Shown one piece after another: positions 17,344-25,761 of a DNA stretch of 64,000 nucleotides. Below the pieces are notes generated by a model. It saw only the letters and a list, made by a program, of their open reading frames with translations, did no database searches and was not told the origin of the DNA. Each line of letters begins with the position of its first letter. The first letter of the stretch is position 1. Source of the DNA: an uncultured Flavobacteriaceae bacterium. Its GTDB lineage: Bacteria > Bacteroidota > Bacteroidia > Flavobacteriales > Flavobacteriaceae. Location: the NCBI GenBank assembly GCA_938020445.1, contig CALIIC010000036.1:1-64000 (forward strand), in the 5' to 3' direction. A program made the position numbers and the translations under genes.

Positions 17344-18117
17344 ATGGGCAAGATAATTGCTATTGCAAATCAGAAAGGTGGGGTAGGAAAAACCACGACG
17401 ACCGTGAATCTTGCGGCCTCGCTCGGGGTACTTGAGAAAAAAGTTTTATTGATCGATGCCGACCCCCAGGCGAACGCGACTTCAGGTCTCGGAATAGATG
17501 TAGAGGGTATCGAACTGGGTACGTATCAATTGCTGGAACATACGAAAACTGCTTCCGAAACAATTATACAAACTGATTCACCAAACGTAGATTTGATTCC
17601 GGCACACATTGACTTGGTGGCCATCGAAATTGAATTGGTAGATAAGGACAAGCGAGAATATATGATGCAACAAGCTATTTCGGCACTACGGGATAGTTAT
17701 GATTATATCCTGATCGACTGTGCACCTTCGCTTGGATTATTGACCTTAAATGCCCTCACCGCGGCAGACTCCGTCATTATTCCGATCCAGTGTGAGTATT
17801 TTGCGCTCGAAGGACTCGGTAAACTCTTGAATACCATAAAAAGCGTTCAGAAAATACACAACCCGGAACTTGATATAGAGGGTATGCTACTGACGATGTT
17901 CGACTCGAGATTACGGCTCTCGAACCAGGTGGTAGAAGAAGTTCGCAAACATTTTGCTGATATGGTTTTTGATACGATCATTCAACGAAATGTTCGCTTG
18001 AGCGAAGCACCTAGCTATGGTGAAAGTATCATCAAATACGATGCGAGCAGCAAGGGGGCAGAGAATTATTTGAATCTTGCCAATGAAATGGTAAAGCGCA
18101 ATAAGGAAATAGTATAA
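17344..18117 (+). CDS. parA: ParA chromosome-partitioning ATPase
   Basis: A 257-residue ParA/Soj ATPase. The deviant Walker A KGGVGKTT is at residues 11-18, DADPQANATSGLG follows, then the Walker B region YDYILIDCAPSLG and IPIQCEYFALEGL. It forms ATP-dependent gradients on the nucleoid to move ParB-parS complexes. Its TAA overlaps the parB ATG by one base. I did not see an obvious parS (16-bp palindrome) next to the pair. Confidence 0.95.
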   Translation: MGKIIAIANQKGGVGKTTTTVNLAASLGVLEKKVLLIDADPQANATSGLGIDVEGIELGTYQLLEHTKTASETIIQTDSPNVDLIPAHIDLVAIEIELVDKDKREYMMQQAISALRDSYDYILIDCAPSLGLLTLNALTAADSVIIPIQCEYFALEGLGKLLNTIKSVQKIHNPELDIEGMLLTMFDSRLRLSNQVVEEVRKHFADMVFDTIIQRNVRLSEAPSYGESIIKYDASSKGAENYLNLANEMVKRNKEIV

Positions 18118-19016
18118 TGGCGAAGGCGACGAAGAAACAGGCATTGGGCAGAGGGCTATCTGCTCTCCTAAAAGATCCTGAAAATGACATACAATCGGCA
18201 TCAGATAAAAATGCCGATAAAGTTGTTGGGAATATCGTGGAACTTGATTTGCATACGATCGAGGTCAACCCCTTTCAACCAAGATCTAACTTCAATGATG
18301 AGGCCTTAAAAGAATTGGCTACCAGTATTAAGGAACTTGGAGTAATTCAGCCCATCACCGTTCGGAAAATGGATTTCAACAAATACCAGTTGGTGTCCGG
18401 TGAACGTAGATTTCGCGCCTCGAAACTCATAGGGCTCGCAACCATACCGGCGTATATACGAATTGCAAATGACCAAGAGTCCTTGGAAATGGCCTTGGTA
18501 GAAAATATTCAGCGTCAAGATCTGGACCCTATTGAGATTGCCTTGAGTTACCAACGTCTTATTGACGAGATACAATTGACACAGGAAAAGTTGAGTGATC
18601 GCGTTGGTAAAAAACGCTCCACTATTACCAACTACCTGCGATTGCTTCGATTAGACCCTATTATTCAAACCGGAATCCGAGATGGTTTTACGACGATGGG
18701 CCATGGTAGGGCCTTGGTGAATATTGAAAAGAAAGAAGACCAGATAACACTGTATGAACGCATCGTGGGCGAGGGTCTTTCTGTTCGAGAAACTGAAAAA
18801 GCGGTAAAAACATACCATGAAGGCCCCAATAAAAAAATTGCTACCACATCCGATAGTACCCCTAGCTTGCTTAAAAATGGGGCAAAAGAACTAACGGAGC
18901 GCCTTTCAACAAAGGTTGCCGTGCAAGCAAGTGCCCATGGGAAAGGTAAAATGGTAATCCCCTTCGCTACACAAGAAGAATTCAATCGAATCAAAAAACT
19001 CATTTTAGGTGCTTAA
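18117..19016 (+). CDS. parB: ParB chromosome-partitioning protein
   Basis: A 299-residue ParB/Spo0J protein. The N-terminus has the conserved GRGLSALL box, then NPFQPR, the CTPase stretch LVSGERRFRASK, ENIQRQDLDPIE, a helix-turn-helix (LSDRVGKKRSTITNYLRLLRL) and a C-terminal dimerisation region. It binds parS and spreads as a CTP-dependent clamp. Start codon overlaps parA; its end overlaps the next gene by 8 bases. Confidence 0.95.
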   Translation: MAKATKKQALGRGLSALLKDPENDIQSASDKNADKVVGNIVELDLHTIEVNPFQPRSNFNDEALKELATSIKELGVIQPITVRKMDFNKYQLVSGERRFRASKLIGLATIPAYIRIANDQESLEMALVENIQRQDLDPIEIALSYQRLIDEIQLTQEKLSDRVGKKRSTITNYLRLLRLDPIIQTGIRDGFTTMGHGRALVNIEKKEDQITLYERIVGEGLSVRETEKAVKTYHEGPNKKIATTSDSTPSLLKNGAKELTERLSTKVAVQASAHGKGKMVIPFATQEEFNRIKKLILGA

Positions 19017-19656
19017 AAACCTATCCATCCTTTTCTTATTGCTACTCATCCCAATTGAGGCACTGGCGCAAGAGGTAGCGCCGGCAGATCAAGAACTTGA
19101 CTCTTTACAGCAAGACTTGAAAGCCGAAGGTATTGTGGTACAAGACTCGGTACTCGAAAAGCGAAAGCCGATCAATCCCTTAGCACCGGGCAAGGCAGCC
19201 TTCTATTCTGCCGTACTCCCTGGTCTGGGGCAGATTTACAACAAACGTTATTGGAAAGTACCCATTATTTATGGCGTGCTCGGAGCCGGTGTGTACGTAT
19301 ATAAATTCAACGATGATCGCTATGATCTTTTCCGGAACGCTTTTAAAAGACGCCAAGCAGGCTTTACAGACGATGAATTTTTTGATAGGGATGGTAATAA
19401 TAATCCCGGTGACCCACCTGATTTTGATTTGGATGTTCTGGAAAATCAACAAGAACGGTACCAACGCGACCGTGATTTGGCGCTGGTAATAACCATTGCC
19501 CTTTATATTCTTAATATTGTTGATGCCAATGTTGATGCACATTTAAAACAATTCAACATTAGTGATGATCTTAGCTTTGATGTACAACCCTATCTGGATT
19601 TAAATACTATAACGGGCGATCCCAATTATGGGATGACCCTTATTATTAAACTTTAA
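19009..19656 (+). CDS. DUF5683-type membrane protein
   Basis: A 215-residue protein beginning at a GTG that overlaps parB by 8 bases. It has a signal peptide (about residues 1-20, cut near ALAQ), an acidic linker, and a DUF5683-like domain with PGKAAFYSAVLPGLGQIYNKRYWKVPIIYG, two membrane segments (about 64-95 and 160-178) and a short C-terminal strand region. It is regularly found between parB and dapB in Flavobacteriia. Function unknown. Confidence 0.78.
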   Translation: MLKNLSILFLLLLIPIEALAQEVAPADQELDSLQQDLKAEGIVVQDSVLEKRKPINPLAPGKAAFYSAVLPGLGQIYNKRYWKVPIIYGVLGAGVYVYKFNDDRYDLFRNAFKRRQAGFTDDEFFDRDGNNNPGDPPDFDLDVLENQQERYQRDRDLALVITIALYILNIVDANVDAHLKQFNISDDLSFDVQPYLDLNTITGDPNYGMTLIIKL

Positions 19657-19699
19657 CAGGATTTAAAAGACTCTTTCAAGATACTAAACCATTGAATAT

Positions 19700-20398
19700 A
19701 TGAATATTGCGCTTTTCGGTTATGGGAGAATGGGTAAGATGATTGAAGAAGTCGCAATAGGACGCGGACATCAAATCGTTGCTAAAATCGACGTGGATAC
19801 GACAGCTATTGATTTTTCAAAGATGGATGTCGCCATCGATTTTAGTATGCCACAAGCGGCCTATGGAAATATTCGCAGTTGTCTTGAAAATGGTATTCCG
19901 ATTATCTCGGGAACCACAGGATGGTTGGAAAAATATGAGGATGCCGTGACACTCTGTAAAGAAAAGAAAGGCGCTTTTATCTACGCATCTAATTTTAGTT
20001 TGGGTGTGAATGTCTTTTTTGAATTGAATGCGCATTTGGCAAAGATGATGAAAGAACTGCATCAGTACGCGGTTTCCATGGAAGAAATACACCATACGAA
20101 AAAATTAGATGCTCCAAGTGGCACGGCAATCACCTTGGCGGAAGGCGTCATAAAACACACTGCATATACCGGTTGGAAGCTAGATCAAGCAGAAAAGCAA
20201 GAAGTCGCTATTAAATCTAAACGAGTTGGTACTGTACCAGGCACCCATACTGTTGATTACAGTAGCCAAGTAGACAGTATTGAAATTAAGCATACCGCTC
20301 ACAACCGAGAAGGATTTGCACATGGCGCAGTTGTGGCGGCAGAATGGATTCACGGCAAAACCGGAATCTTTTCGATGAAGGATGTTTTAGGACTTTAA
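19700..20398 (+). CDS. dapB: 4-hydroxy-tetrahydrodipicolinate reductase
   Basis: A 232-residue DapB, which reduces HTPA to tetrahydrodipicolinate in lysine and diaminopimelate synthesis. It has the dinucleotide-binding GYGRMGKMI near the start, IDFSMPQA, SGTTGW, EEIHHTKKLDAPSGTA (the catalytic and substrate-binding motif) and the C-terminal GIFSMKDVLGL. Shorter than E. coli DapB (273) but typical of Bacteroidota. It supplies the meso-DAP branch, the cell-wall precursor recycled elsewhere in this window. Confidence 0.93.
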   Translation: MNIALFGYGRMGKMIEEVAIGRGHQIVAKIDVDTTAIDFSKMDVAIDFSMPQAAYGNIRSCLENGIPIISGTTGWLEKYEDAVTLCKEKKGAFIYASNFSLGVNVFFELNAHLAKMMKELHQYAVSMEEIHHTKKLDAPSGTAITLAEGVIKHTAYTGWKLDQAEKQEVAIKSKRVGTVPGTHTVDYSSQVDSIEIKHTAHNREGFAHGAVVAAEWIHGKTGIFSMKDVLGL

Positions 20399-20441
20399 AG
20401 GGCAAAAAATATAAAACCAATAGTAACGAACAACATTTCAG

Positions 20442-22172
20442 ATGAACGCAACACAATGGATTATTTTTATACTCATCGTACAGGTGATTCATTTTCTAGG
20501 GACCTGGAAGCTTTATATAAAAGCAGGTAGAAAGGCATGGGAGGCAGCTATTCCCGTTTACAATGCCTACGTGTTAATGCAAATAATCAACCGTCCAAAA
20601 TGGTGGGTAATTTTACTCTTTATCCCTATTATCAACTTATTGATTTTTCCCGTTGTATGGGTAGAAACAATTCGAAGTTTTGGCAGGAACAGTTTACTGG
20701 AAACTTGGTTGGTCATAGGAACGTTCGGACTTTACATCTATTATGTTAACTACGCCTTAGATGTGGAGCACATTAAAGACAGAAGCTTGCAACCACGCTC
20801 AAGTATGGGGGAATGGGTAAGTTCCATCGTTTTTGCGATTGTTGCCGCTACCTTGGTTCATACCTATTTCATTCAACCGTATGTTATCCCAACCGGTTCG
20901 CTAGAAAAAACACTGCGCATCGGAGATTTACTTTTCGTAAGCAAGTTTCACTATGGCGCCCGAGCACCTATGACCACGGTTGCCGCCCCTATGGTACACG
21001 ATACGCTTCCTTTACTAGGTGTAAAATCTTATTTGAACAAACCACAACTACCTTATTTTAGAGTACCTGGATTCAAAAAGATAAATCGAAAGGAAATTGT
21101 GGTGTTCAGTTGGCCCGCAGATACGGTACGGCAATTTTTCAAAGCAGAAAAAGGAGTAGATAAACCTATTGATAAAAAATCGAACTATGTAAAACGCTGT
21201 GTTGGCCTTCCAGGAGATTCGCTTGCGGTTATTGATGGGTACGTATATATAAATGGAAAGCAACTAGACCTTCCCGAACGCGCCCGGCTACAATTTGAAC
21301 ATATGGTCTACAGTAGCAAAGGGGTTTCCTCCAAGGCTTTGGTAGAAGTGGGTGCCACCGATTTTCAGCGAAGATATTTGGCCCCTAATATCAGTCAGGA
21401 ACAGGCGGTTGCATTGGAAAAAGACGTTTTAGGGTTTAATAGAAATAATAAGGGACAATTAGAAATTTATACCAAAGAAGCAGGTATTCCTGTTGAAAGA
21501 GCACGTAAATTAAACCTCTCCCTAAAAGAAATTACCGATTTACAGCGATCCGTGCCCCTTACCGAGGGTATGGTTGAAAAATTGCGAAAAAACCCAGGCA
21601 TAGATTCTGTCATACGACTTATAAACCCAAAGAATCAAAGAGCGGCGGGCCTTTTCCCTCAAAGCTCCGATTATCCTTGGAATTACAGTCAAATGGGCCC
21701 TATTTATATTCCAAAAAGGGGAAAGACGGTCCCTTTAAATTTGAAAGTTTTACCCATTTACAAGAGAATTATTGAGGAGTATGAAGGGAATACCATCCGT
21801 ATTTCAGGAAATCAAATAAGCCTAAATGGGCAAGTGGCCGATTCATATACTTTTCAGCAAGATTACTATTGGATGATGGGAGACAATAGAGATCATTCCG
21901 AGGACAGTCGAGCATGGGGCTATGTGCCGGAAAACCACATTGTAGGAACCCCCATTTTCATATGGATGAGCTTTGATAATTTTGTTGATGCAAAAGGGCG
22001 TCCGAACAGCCCCTTAAAGTGGAAACCAAGATGGGACCGTATTTTTACAACGGTACATGGGGATGGGGAACCGCAATCTTATTTTAAATATTTTCTGTTC
22101 GCCTTGGTCGCTTATTCTATTGGCAGCTGGTTCTGGGGCAGGCGCAAGCGAAAAGAAAATAGCAAACAATAG
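20442..22172 (+). CDS. lepB: Signal peptidase I, long Bacteroidota form
   Basis: A 576-residue signal peptidase I that removes signal peptides from exported proteins. An N-terminal segment of about 125 residues with several hydrophobic helices resembles DUF5684; a further helix follows near 127-145. Ser153 (PTGSLEKTL) and Lys251 (VKRCVGLPGDSL) form the catalytic dyad, and MMGDNRDHSEDSR is box E. About 160 residues are inserted between the catalytic boxes (residues about 275-435), of unknown role. A C-terminal membrane helix is followed by a basic tail. It lies between dapB and a wbqC-like gene. Confidence 0.92.
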   Translation: MNATQWIIFILIVQVIHFLGTWKLYIKAGRKAWEAAIPVYNAYVLMQIINRPKWWVILLFIPIINLLIFPVVWVETIRSFGRNSLLETWLVIGTFGLYIYYVNYALDVEHIKDRSLQPRSSMGEWVSSIVFAIVAATLVHTYFIQPYVIPTGSLEKTLRIGDLLFVSKFHYGARAPMTTVAAPMVHDTLPLLGVKSYLNKPQLPYFRVPGFKKINRKEIVVFSWPADTVRQFFKAEKGVDKPIDKKSNYVKRCVGLPGDSLAVIDGYVYINGKQLDLPERARLQFEHMVYSSKGVSSKALVEVGATDFQRRYLAPNISQEQAVALEKDVLGFNRNNKGQLEIYTKEAGIPVERARKLNLSLKEITDLQRSVPLTEGMVEKLRKNPGIDSVIRLINPKNQRAAGLFPQSSDYPWNYSQMGPIYIPKRGKTVPLNLKVLPIYKRIIEEYEGNTIRISGNQISLNGQVADSYTFQQDYYWMMGDNRDHSEDSRAWGYVPENHIVGTPIFIWMSFDNFVDAKGRPNSPLKWKPRWDRIFTTVHGDGEPQSYFKYFLFALVAYSIGSWFWGRRKRKENSKQ

Positions 22173-22192
22173 GCGGGGGCGGCGTTCGACTT

Positions 22193-22825
22193 ATGAGCAT
22201 TGTACTACATCCAACATATTTTCCAACTATCGCCAGTACCGCTGTCTTAGTGCAACATCCGGTGGTTTGGGAGGTATATGATAATTATCAAAAACAGACC
22301 TATCGCAACCGCTGCTACATCTGTAACGATTTGGGGAAACATATACTCAGTATCTCCATTCAGCATGTGGGAGGTTCCCAAGGAAAACAGGCTTATCGCG
22401 AGGTTCAAATCGACAATTCATTCCCATGGCAACGACAACATTGGCGCACCTTGGAAACTGCCTATCGCACCTCTCCCTTTTTTGAATTTTATGAAGATGA
22501 CTTGGCACCGCTTTATCAAAAGGAATTTTCGCATCTAATGGAATTTAACTTGGCCACCGTTGCATTTGTATGTGACTGCCTTGGCATACATACCCCATCG
22601 GACAAAACCACCTCATATGAAACCATCCTTTCCAAAAATATTGATGGTCGGCTTCTAGCGAATGTTAAAAACACCCCAGTATTTAAACAAGATGCCTATG
22701 TACAAGTATTTGGTGATCGGCATGGCTTTGTAAAAAATACCAGCGTACTGGATCTTCTATTTAATGAAGGCCCCAATGCCCTGTCATATCTGAAAGCCTT
22801 CAATACCGATTTTTTAAATGGGTAG
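22193..22825 (+). CDS. WbqC-family protein
   Basis: A 210-residue member of the WbqC/WbmP-like family: N-terminal LHPTYFPTIA, then YQKQTYRNRCYI, the HVGGSQGKQAYREVQID region and WRTLETAYRTSPFFEFYEDDL. Such proteins often occur in polysaccharide gene clusters, but the chemistry is not established. It starts 20 bases after lepB and its end overlaps the next gene by 8 bases, so it is part of the parA-to-DUF6122 run. Confidence 0.82.
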   Translation: MSIVLHPTYFPTIASTAVLVQHPVVWEVYDNYQKQTYRNRCYICNDLGKHILSISIQHVGGSQGKQAYREVQIDNSFPWQRQHWRTLETAYRTSPFFEFYEDDLAPLYQKEFSHLMEFNLATVAFVCDCLGIHTPSDKTTSYETILSKNIDGRLLANVKNTPVFKQDAYVQVFGDRHGFVKNTSVLDLLFNEGPNALSYLKAFNTDFLNG

Positions 22826-23132
22826 GTTTATAGCGCACTATGGCATTCATTTTATAGTTCCCATAGCCATCGCATTTTTCTTTTTCAAGGAGGGTAAAAT
22901 TCGGGTGCTATTTATTCTATGGGCCGGAATACTGGTAGACGTAGACCATTTGCTGGCATCCCCAATTTTTGACCCAAATCGCTGTAGTATTAACTTCCAT
23001 CCGCTGCACAGTTACTGGGCCATAGCTGTCTATTTGGGAATGTTGCTTCCCAAGAAAACACGGATTTTTGGAATTGCCCTGCTACTGCATATGGTGGCCG
23101 ATAGTGTTGATTGTTACCTATTATTTGTGTAA
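22818..23132 (+). CDS. DUF6122-type small membrane protein
   Basis: A 104-residue membrane protein with about four hydrophobic segments and conserved polar residues in the membrane: HYGIHF near the start, AGILVDVDHLLA, NFHPLHSYWA and HMVADSVDC. The pattern of His and Asp recalls small metal-dependent membrane hydrolases (the YdjM/LexA-regulated type also has DxDH), but no function is proven. Its last 12 bases overlap the 3' end of the convergent gene. Confidence 0.72.
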   Translation: MGRFIAHYGIHFIVPIAIAFFFFKEGKIRVLFILWAGILVDVDHLLASPIFDPNRCSINFHPLHSYWAIAVYLGMLLPKKTRIFGIALLLHMVADSVDCYLLFV

Positions 23133-24146
23133 TCGGAAGGAGGCCATCACTGGAAAATGATCAGAGTACGGAACGGTATAATTGGTATGGGTTTGCACAT
23201 TAAATTCAGGATCCGCCAAAATAAAATCAATACGAAAGGGAAAACCTAGAAAATCATAGGTGCCGCCAAAACCTGCTCCTTTTTCCTCAAAGGTATCTAC
23301 CATATCACCCTTTACCAAGCGATACGAATTTGAAAATTGGTTGTTGTTGAAATCTCCACATACAATGGTCTTATAAGGCACCTTTCCCCTGTGATTCAAA
23401 TAAAAACGCGCCTGGGAGGTCTGTTTTCGAAACGCTTTCGTGAGTCGTTTATAAACATTCTCATAAGGGCTTCCCAATAAGGAATCTGCCTTAGGGCGTA
23501 CGTTAAGTGATTCCATATGCAAATTGTAAATACGAAGCGTATCTCCCTGGTACACGATATCGGCGAAGGCACCATTGTTGTAACTATTAGGCCAATCGAG
23601 GGTTCCTTCATTCACAATCGGATATTTGGAAAAGATTCCCAGTAATACGCGATCATGCGCGTTGATATATTTCAGATGCTGGTACGGATACCTTTTAAAC
23701 TCTTCTCTTTTTAAATAATTTGCTTCTTGAAAACAGATTATATCAGGGTCTTGTTGCGCAATAAAATCAAAGGTTTTTTCATACACATTTGGATCATCGA
23801 TATTTCCCCAGCTGTTAAATGAACGTATATTATAGCTCATGACACGTAAATCGTCCTTCTCCGCAGTTTCATCGGAAAGTGAAAACTTTACAAAAGTTCC
23901 GCTGATGAAATAACCAACAATTAAAAGCAAGGCAGACAGCAAAAAGTTCTTTTTTCTTTGCAAGCCCCAATAAATGACAAACAAAACATTAATGAAAACC
24001 AATGCCGGTACGGCCAGCCCCCAAGGAGATACATACGGAAAACGATCAGATGGTATAAAACCTACCATAATACCCAACAATAGTAGAGAAGCGAAGAGTA
24101 TATTTAATAGCAATACTATTTTATGGAACCAGGAGCTCTTTTTCAA
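23121..24146 (-). CDS. Endonuclease/exonuclease/phosphatase-family membrane protein
   Basis: A 341-residue protein with about three N-terminal membrane helices (residues 10-85) and an EEP-fold domain after residue 100: LRVMSYNIRSFN, DPDIICFQEANY (metal-binding Glu), YNLHMESLN, VCGDFNNNQFS (catalytic Asp-Asn) and the C-terminal YSDHFPVMA (Asp-His). The fold covers nucleases and sphingomyelinase/inositol phosphatases; this membrane-tethered version is common in Bacteroidota and its substrate is unknown. It ends the leftward mutL-rhomboid run. Confidence 0.83.
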   Translation of the reverse strand: MKKSSWFHKIVLLLNILFASLLLLGIMVGFIPSDRFPYVSPWGLAVPALVFINVLFVIYWGLQRKKNFLLSALLLIVGYFISGTFVKFSLSDETAEKDDLRVMSYNIRSFNSWGNIDDPNVYEKTFDFIAQQDPDIICFQEANYLKREEFKRYPYQHLKYINAHDRVLLGIFSKYPIVNEGTLDWPNSYNNGAFADIVYQGDTLRIYNLHMESLNVRPKADSLLGSPYENVYKRLTKAFRKQTSQARFYLNHRGKVPYKTIVCGDFNNNQFSNSYRLVKGDMVDTFEEKGAGFGGTYDFLGFPFRIDFILADPEFNVQTHTNYTVPYSDHFPVMASFRLHK

Positions 24147-24149
24147 ACC

Positions 24150-25025
24150 CTAATCTTCTTTACCCGCTTTGAACAAAAAATCTTTTTCAGCTTTCGAAAG
24201 GCTTTCGTACCCAGATTTACTGATTTTATCTAAAATCGTATCAATTTTTTTCTGGTGGCTATCTTTGGTATAACTAGTTTTTACCTTGGTAGCGGTCTTT
24301 TTGGTCTTGTATACGGTTTTCAATGGCGCCTTGCGCTGCTTTTTTGGTTTGAACATATTACCAAGACCGTCCAAGACCTTTGAAAACCCTTCCCCGATAT
24401 CATTCCCTTTGGTCAATTGACGCGCGTAGAGATAACCTAACAGTGCTCCTCCCAAATGGGCTAAATGCCCACCTGCATTTCCTGTCGGCATTTGTACCAA
24501 GTCAATCAAAACCGCAAAAGCCCCGATATACCAAAGTTTTATATTGAAAAAAAACACCCTTACTTCCTGATTGGGAATATAAGTGCAAATGAAAATTAAT
24601 ACGGCCATGACACCGGCCGAGGCTCCTATTAGATATGAAGACACCTTCGTAAATGCCGGGAAAATATTATACGCCGCCACGAAGACCAATCCGCCTAATA
24701 TTACTCCTAAAAAATAAATATTGATGAACTTTCTACTTCCAAAAAGATTTAGAAGTATACGGGATGAAAAATAAAGCAACAACATATTCCAAAAAATATG
24801 TCCAAAAGTACTGTGAAAAAAAGAATAGGTAACCAATGACCAAGGTTGTGAGATGTATTCGCTAAGTCCCTTGGGCAACCAAAACCATTGTTCAATAAGT
24901 TCGGGGTTTGTTCCCATTAAGAAAGGTACCAAGCGATTTACAAGAAATACGATTACATTTATGGCAATCAGTTTTTCCGCAATGCTTAGGCGCGCAAATT
25001 GATATTTCAAACCAGTGCTAGCCAT
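24150..25025 (-). CDS. Rhomboid intramembrane serine protease with C-terminal DUF6576-like tail
   Basis: A 291-residue, six-helix rhomboid protease. Ser136 in GASAG and His190 in AHLGG form the catalytic dyad; HSTFGHIFWNM is the conserved helix-2 motif. After the barrel, a basic linker (about 220-260) leads to a short C-terminal domain ending YESLSKAEKDFLFKAGKED, resembling DUF6576. It starts one base after a second rhomboid gene, so the two are co-expressed. Substrates are unknown. Confidence 0.88.
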   Translation of the reverse strand: MASTGLKYQFARLSIAEKLIAINVIVFLVNRLVPFLMGTNPELIEQWFWLPKGLSEYISQPWSLVTYSFFHSTFGHIFWNMLLLYFSSRILLNLFGSRKFINIYFLGVILGGLVFVAAYNIFPAFTKVSSYLIGASAGVMAVLIFICTYIPNQEVRVFFFNIKLWYIGAFAVLIDLVQMPTGNAGGHLAHLGGALLGYLYARQLTKGNDIGEGFSKVLDGLGNMFKPKKQRKAPLKTVYKTKKTATKVKTSYTKDSHQKKIDTILDKISKSGYESLSKAEKDFLFKAGKED

Positions 25026-25026
25026 C

Positions 25027-25761
25027 TTAATTCCATCTTTTATTGTTAAACTGGTTTTTCTTCCAGTACCATACCATAATAAAACCGGTCAATGCACCGC
25101 CGATATGGGCGAAATGGGCAATACCTGTCTGAGCTCCCGTTATACCAAATATAACATCGCCGAGAATAATAAGCGGTACAAAATACTTTGCTTTAATTGG
25201 CATTGGCAAAAACAGTAGCATTAGTTCTGTCTCAGGATAACTAAATGCAAACGCGACCAATATGCCATAAACTGCTCCAGATGCTCCCAACATGGGAATG
25301 CTATAGGCATCGAGAAAATTTTCCACCGTTCCCCGTCCAGCGATTTCATACCATGCCGGACTATACTTCCCTTCAGAGATTATCTCAAGTATCGAATTCT
25401 CCGGAAGTCCAGAATTTACCAAGGCCGTAATTCCTTCATTGAATTGATAGTAGTTCATCGCTGTATACAGAAGGGCAGAACCCAAACCAGCGGAAAAGTA
25501 AAAAAACAAGAATTTGTTTCTGCCCCACATGCGTTCCAGAGGCGTTCCGAAAGCCCACAAGGCATACATATTAAAGAGAATATGCATGAGTCCGCCATGC
25601 ATGAACATATGTGTTAAAACCTGCCAAAGGCCAAAATTCTCATTGAGTGGGAACCATAGAGAAAACCAATGCCGCATAATATCACCGTACAATGCCGTTG
25701 CCAAAAAGAACAATACATTGATAATAAGTAAATGTTTTATCGCTTCTGTTAACCTTCCCAT
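25027..25761 (-). CDS. Rhomboid intramembrane serine protease
   Basis: A 244-residue rhomboid with Ser161 in LGASGAVYG and His219 in AHIGGALTGF, and the helix-2 stretch HMFMHGGLMHILFNMYAL. Between residues 105 and 150 it has a longer periplasmic loop than its tandem neighbour, which suggests a different substrate gate. It lies directly after mutL with no spacer and one base before the second rhomboid gene. Both dyads are complete, so both are probably active. Confidence 0.88.
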   Translation of the reverse strand: MGRLTEAIKHLLIINVLFFLATALYGDIMRHWFSLWFPLNENFGLWQVLTHMFMHGGLMHILFNMYALWAFGTPLERMWGRNKFLFFYFSAGLGSALLYTAMNYYQFNEGITALVNSGLPENSILEIISEGKYSPAWYEIAGRGTVENFLDAYSIPMLGASGAVYGILVAFAFSYPETELMLLFLPMPIKAKYFVPLIILGDVIFGITGAQTGIAHFAHIGGALTGFIMVWYWKKNQFNNKRWN

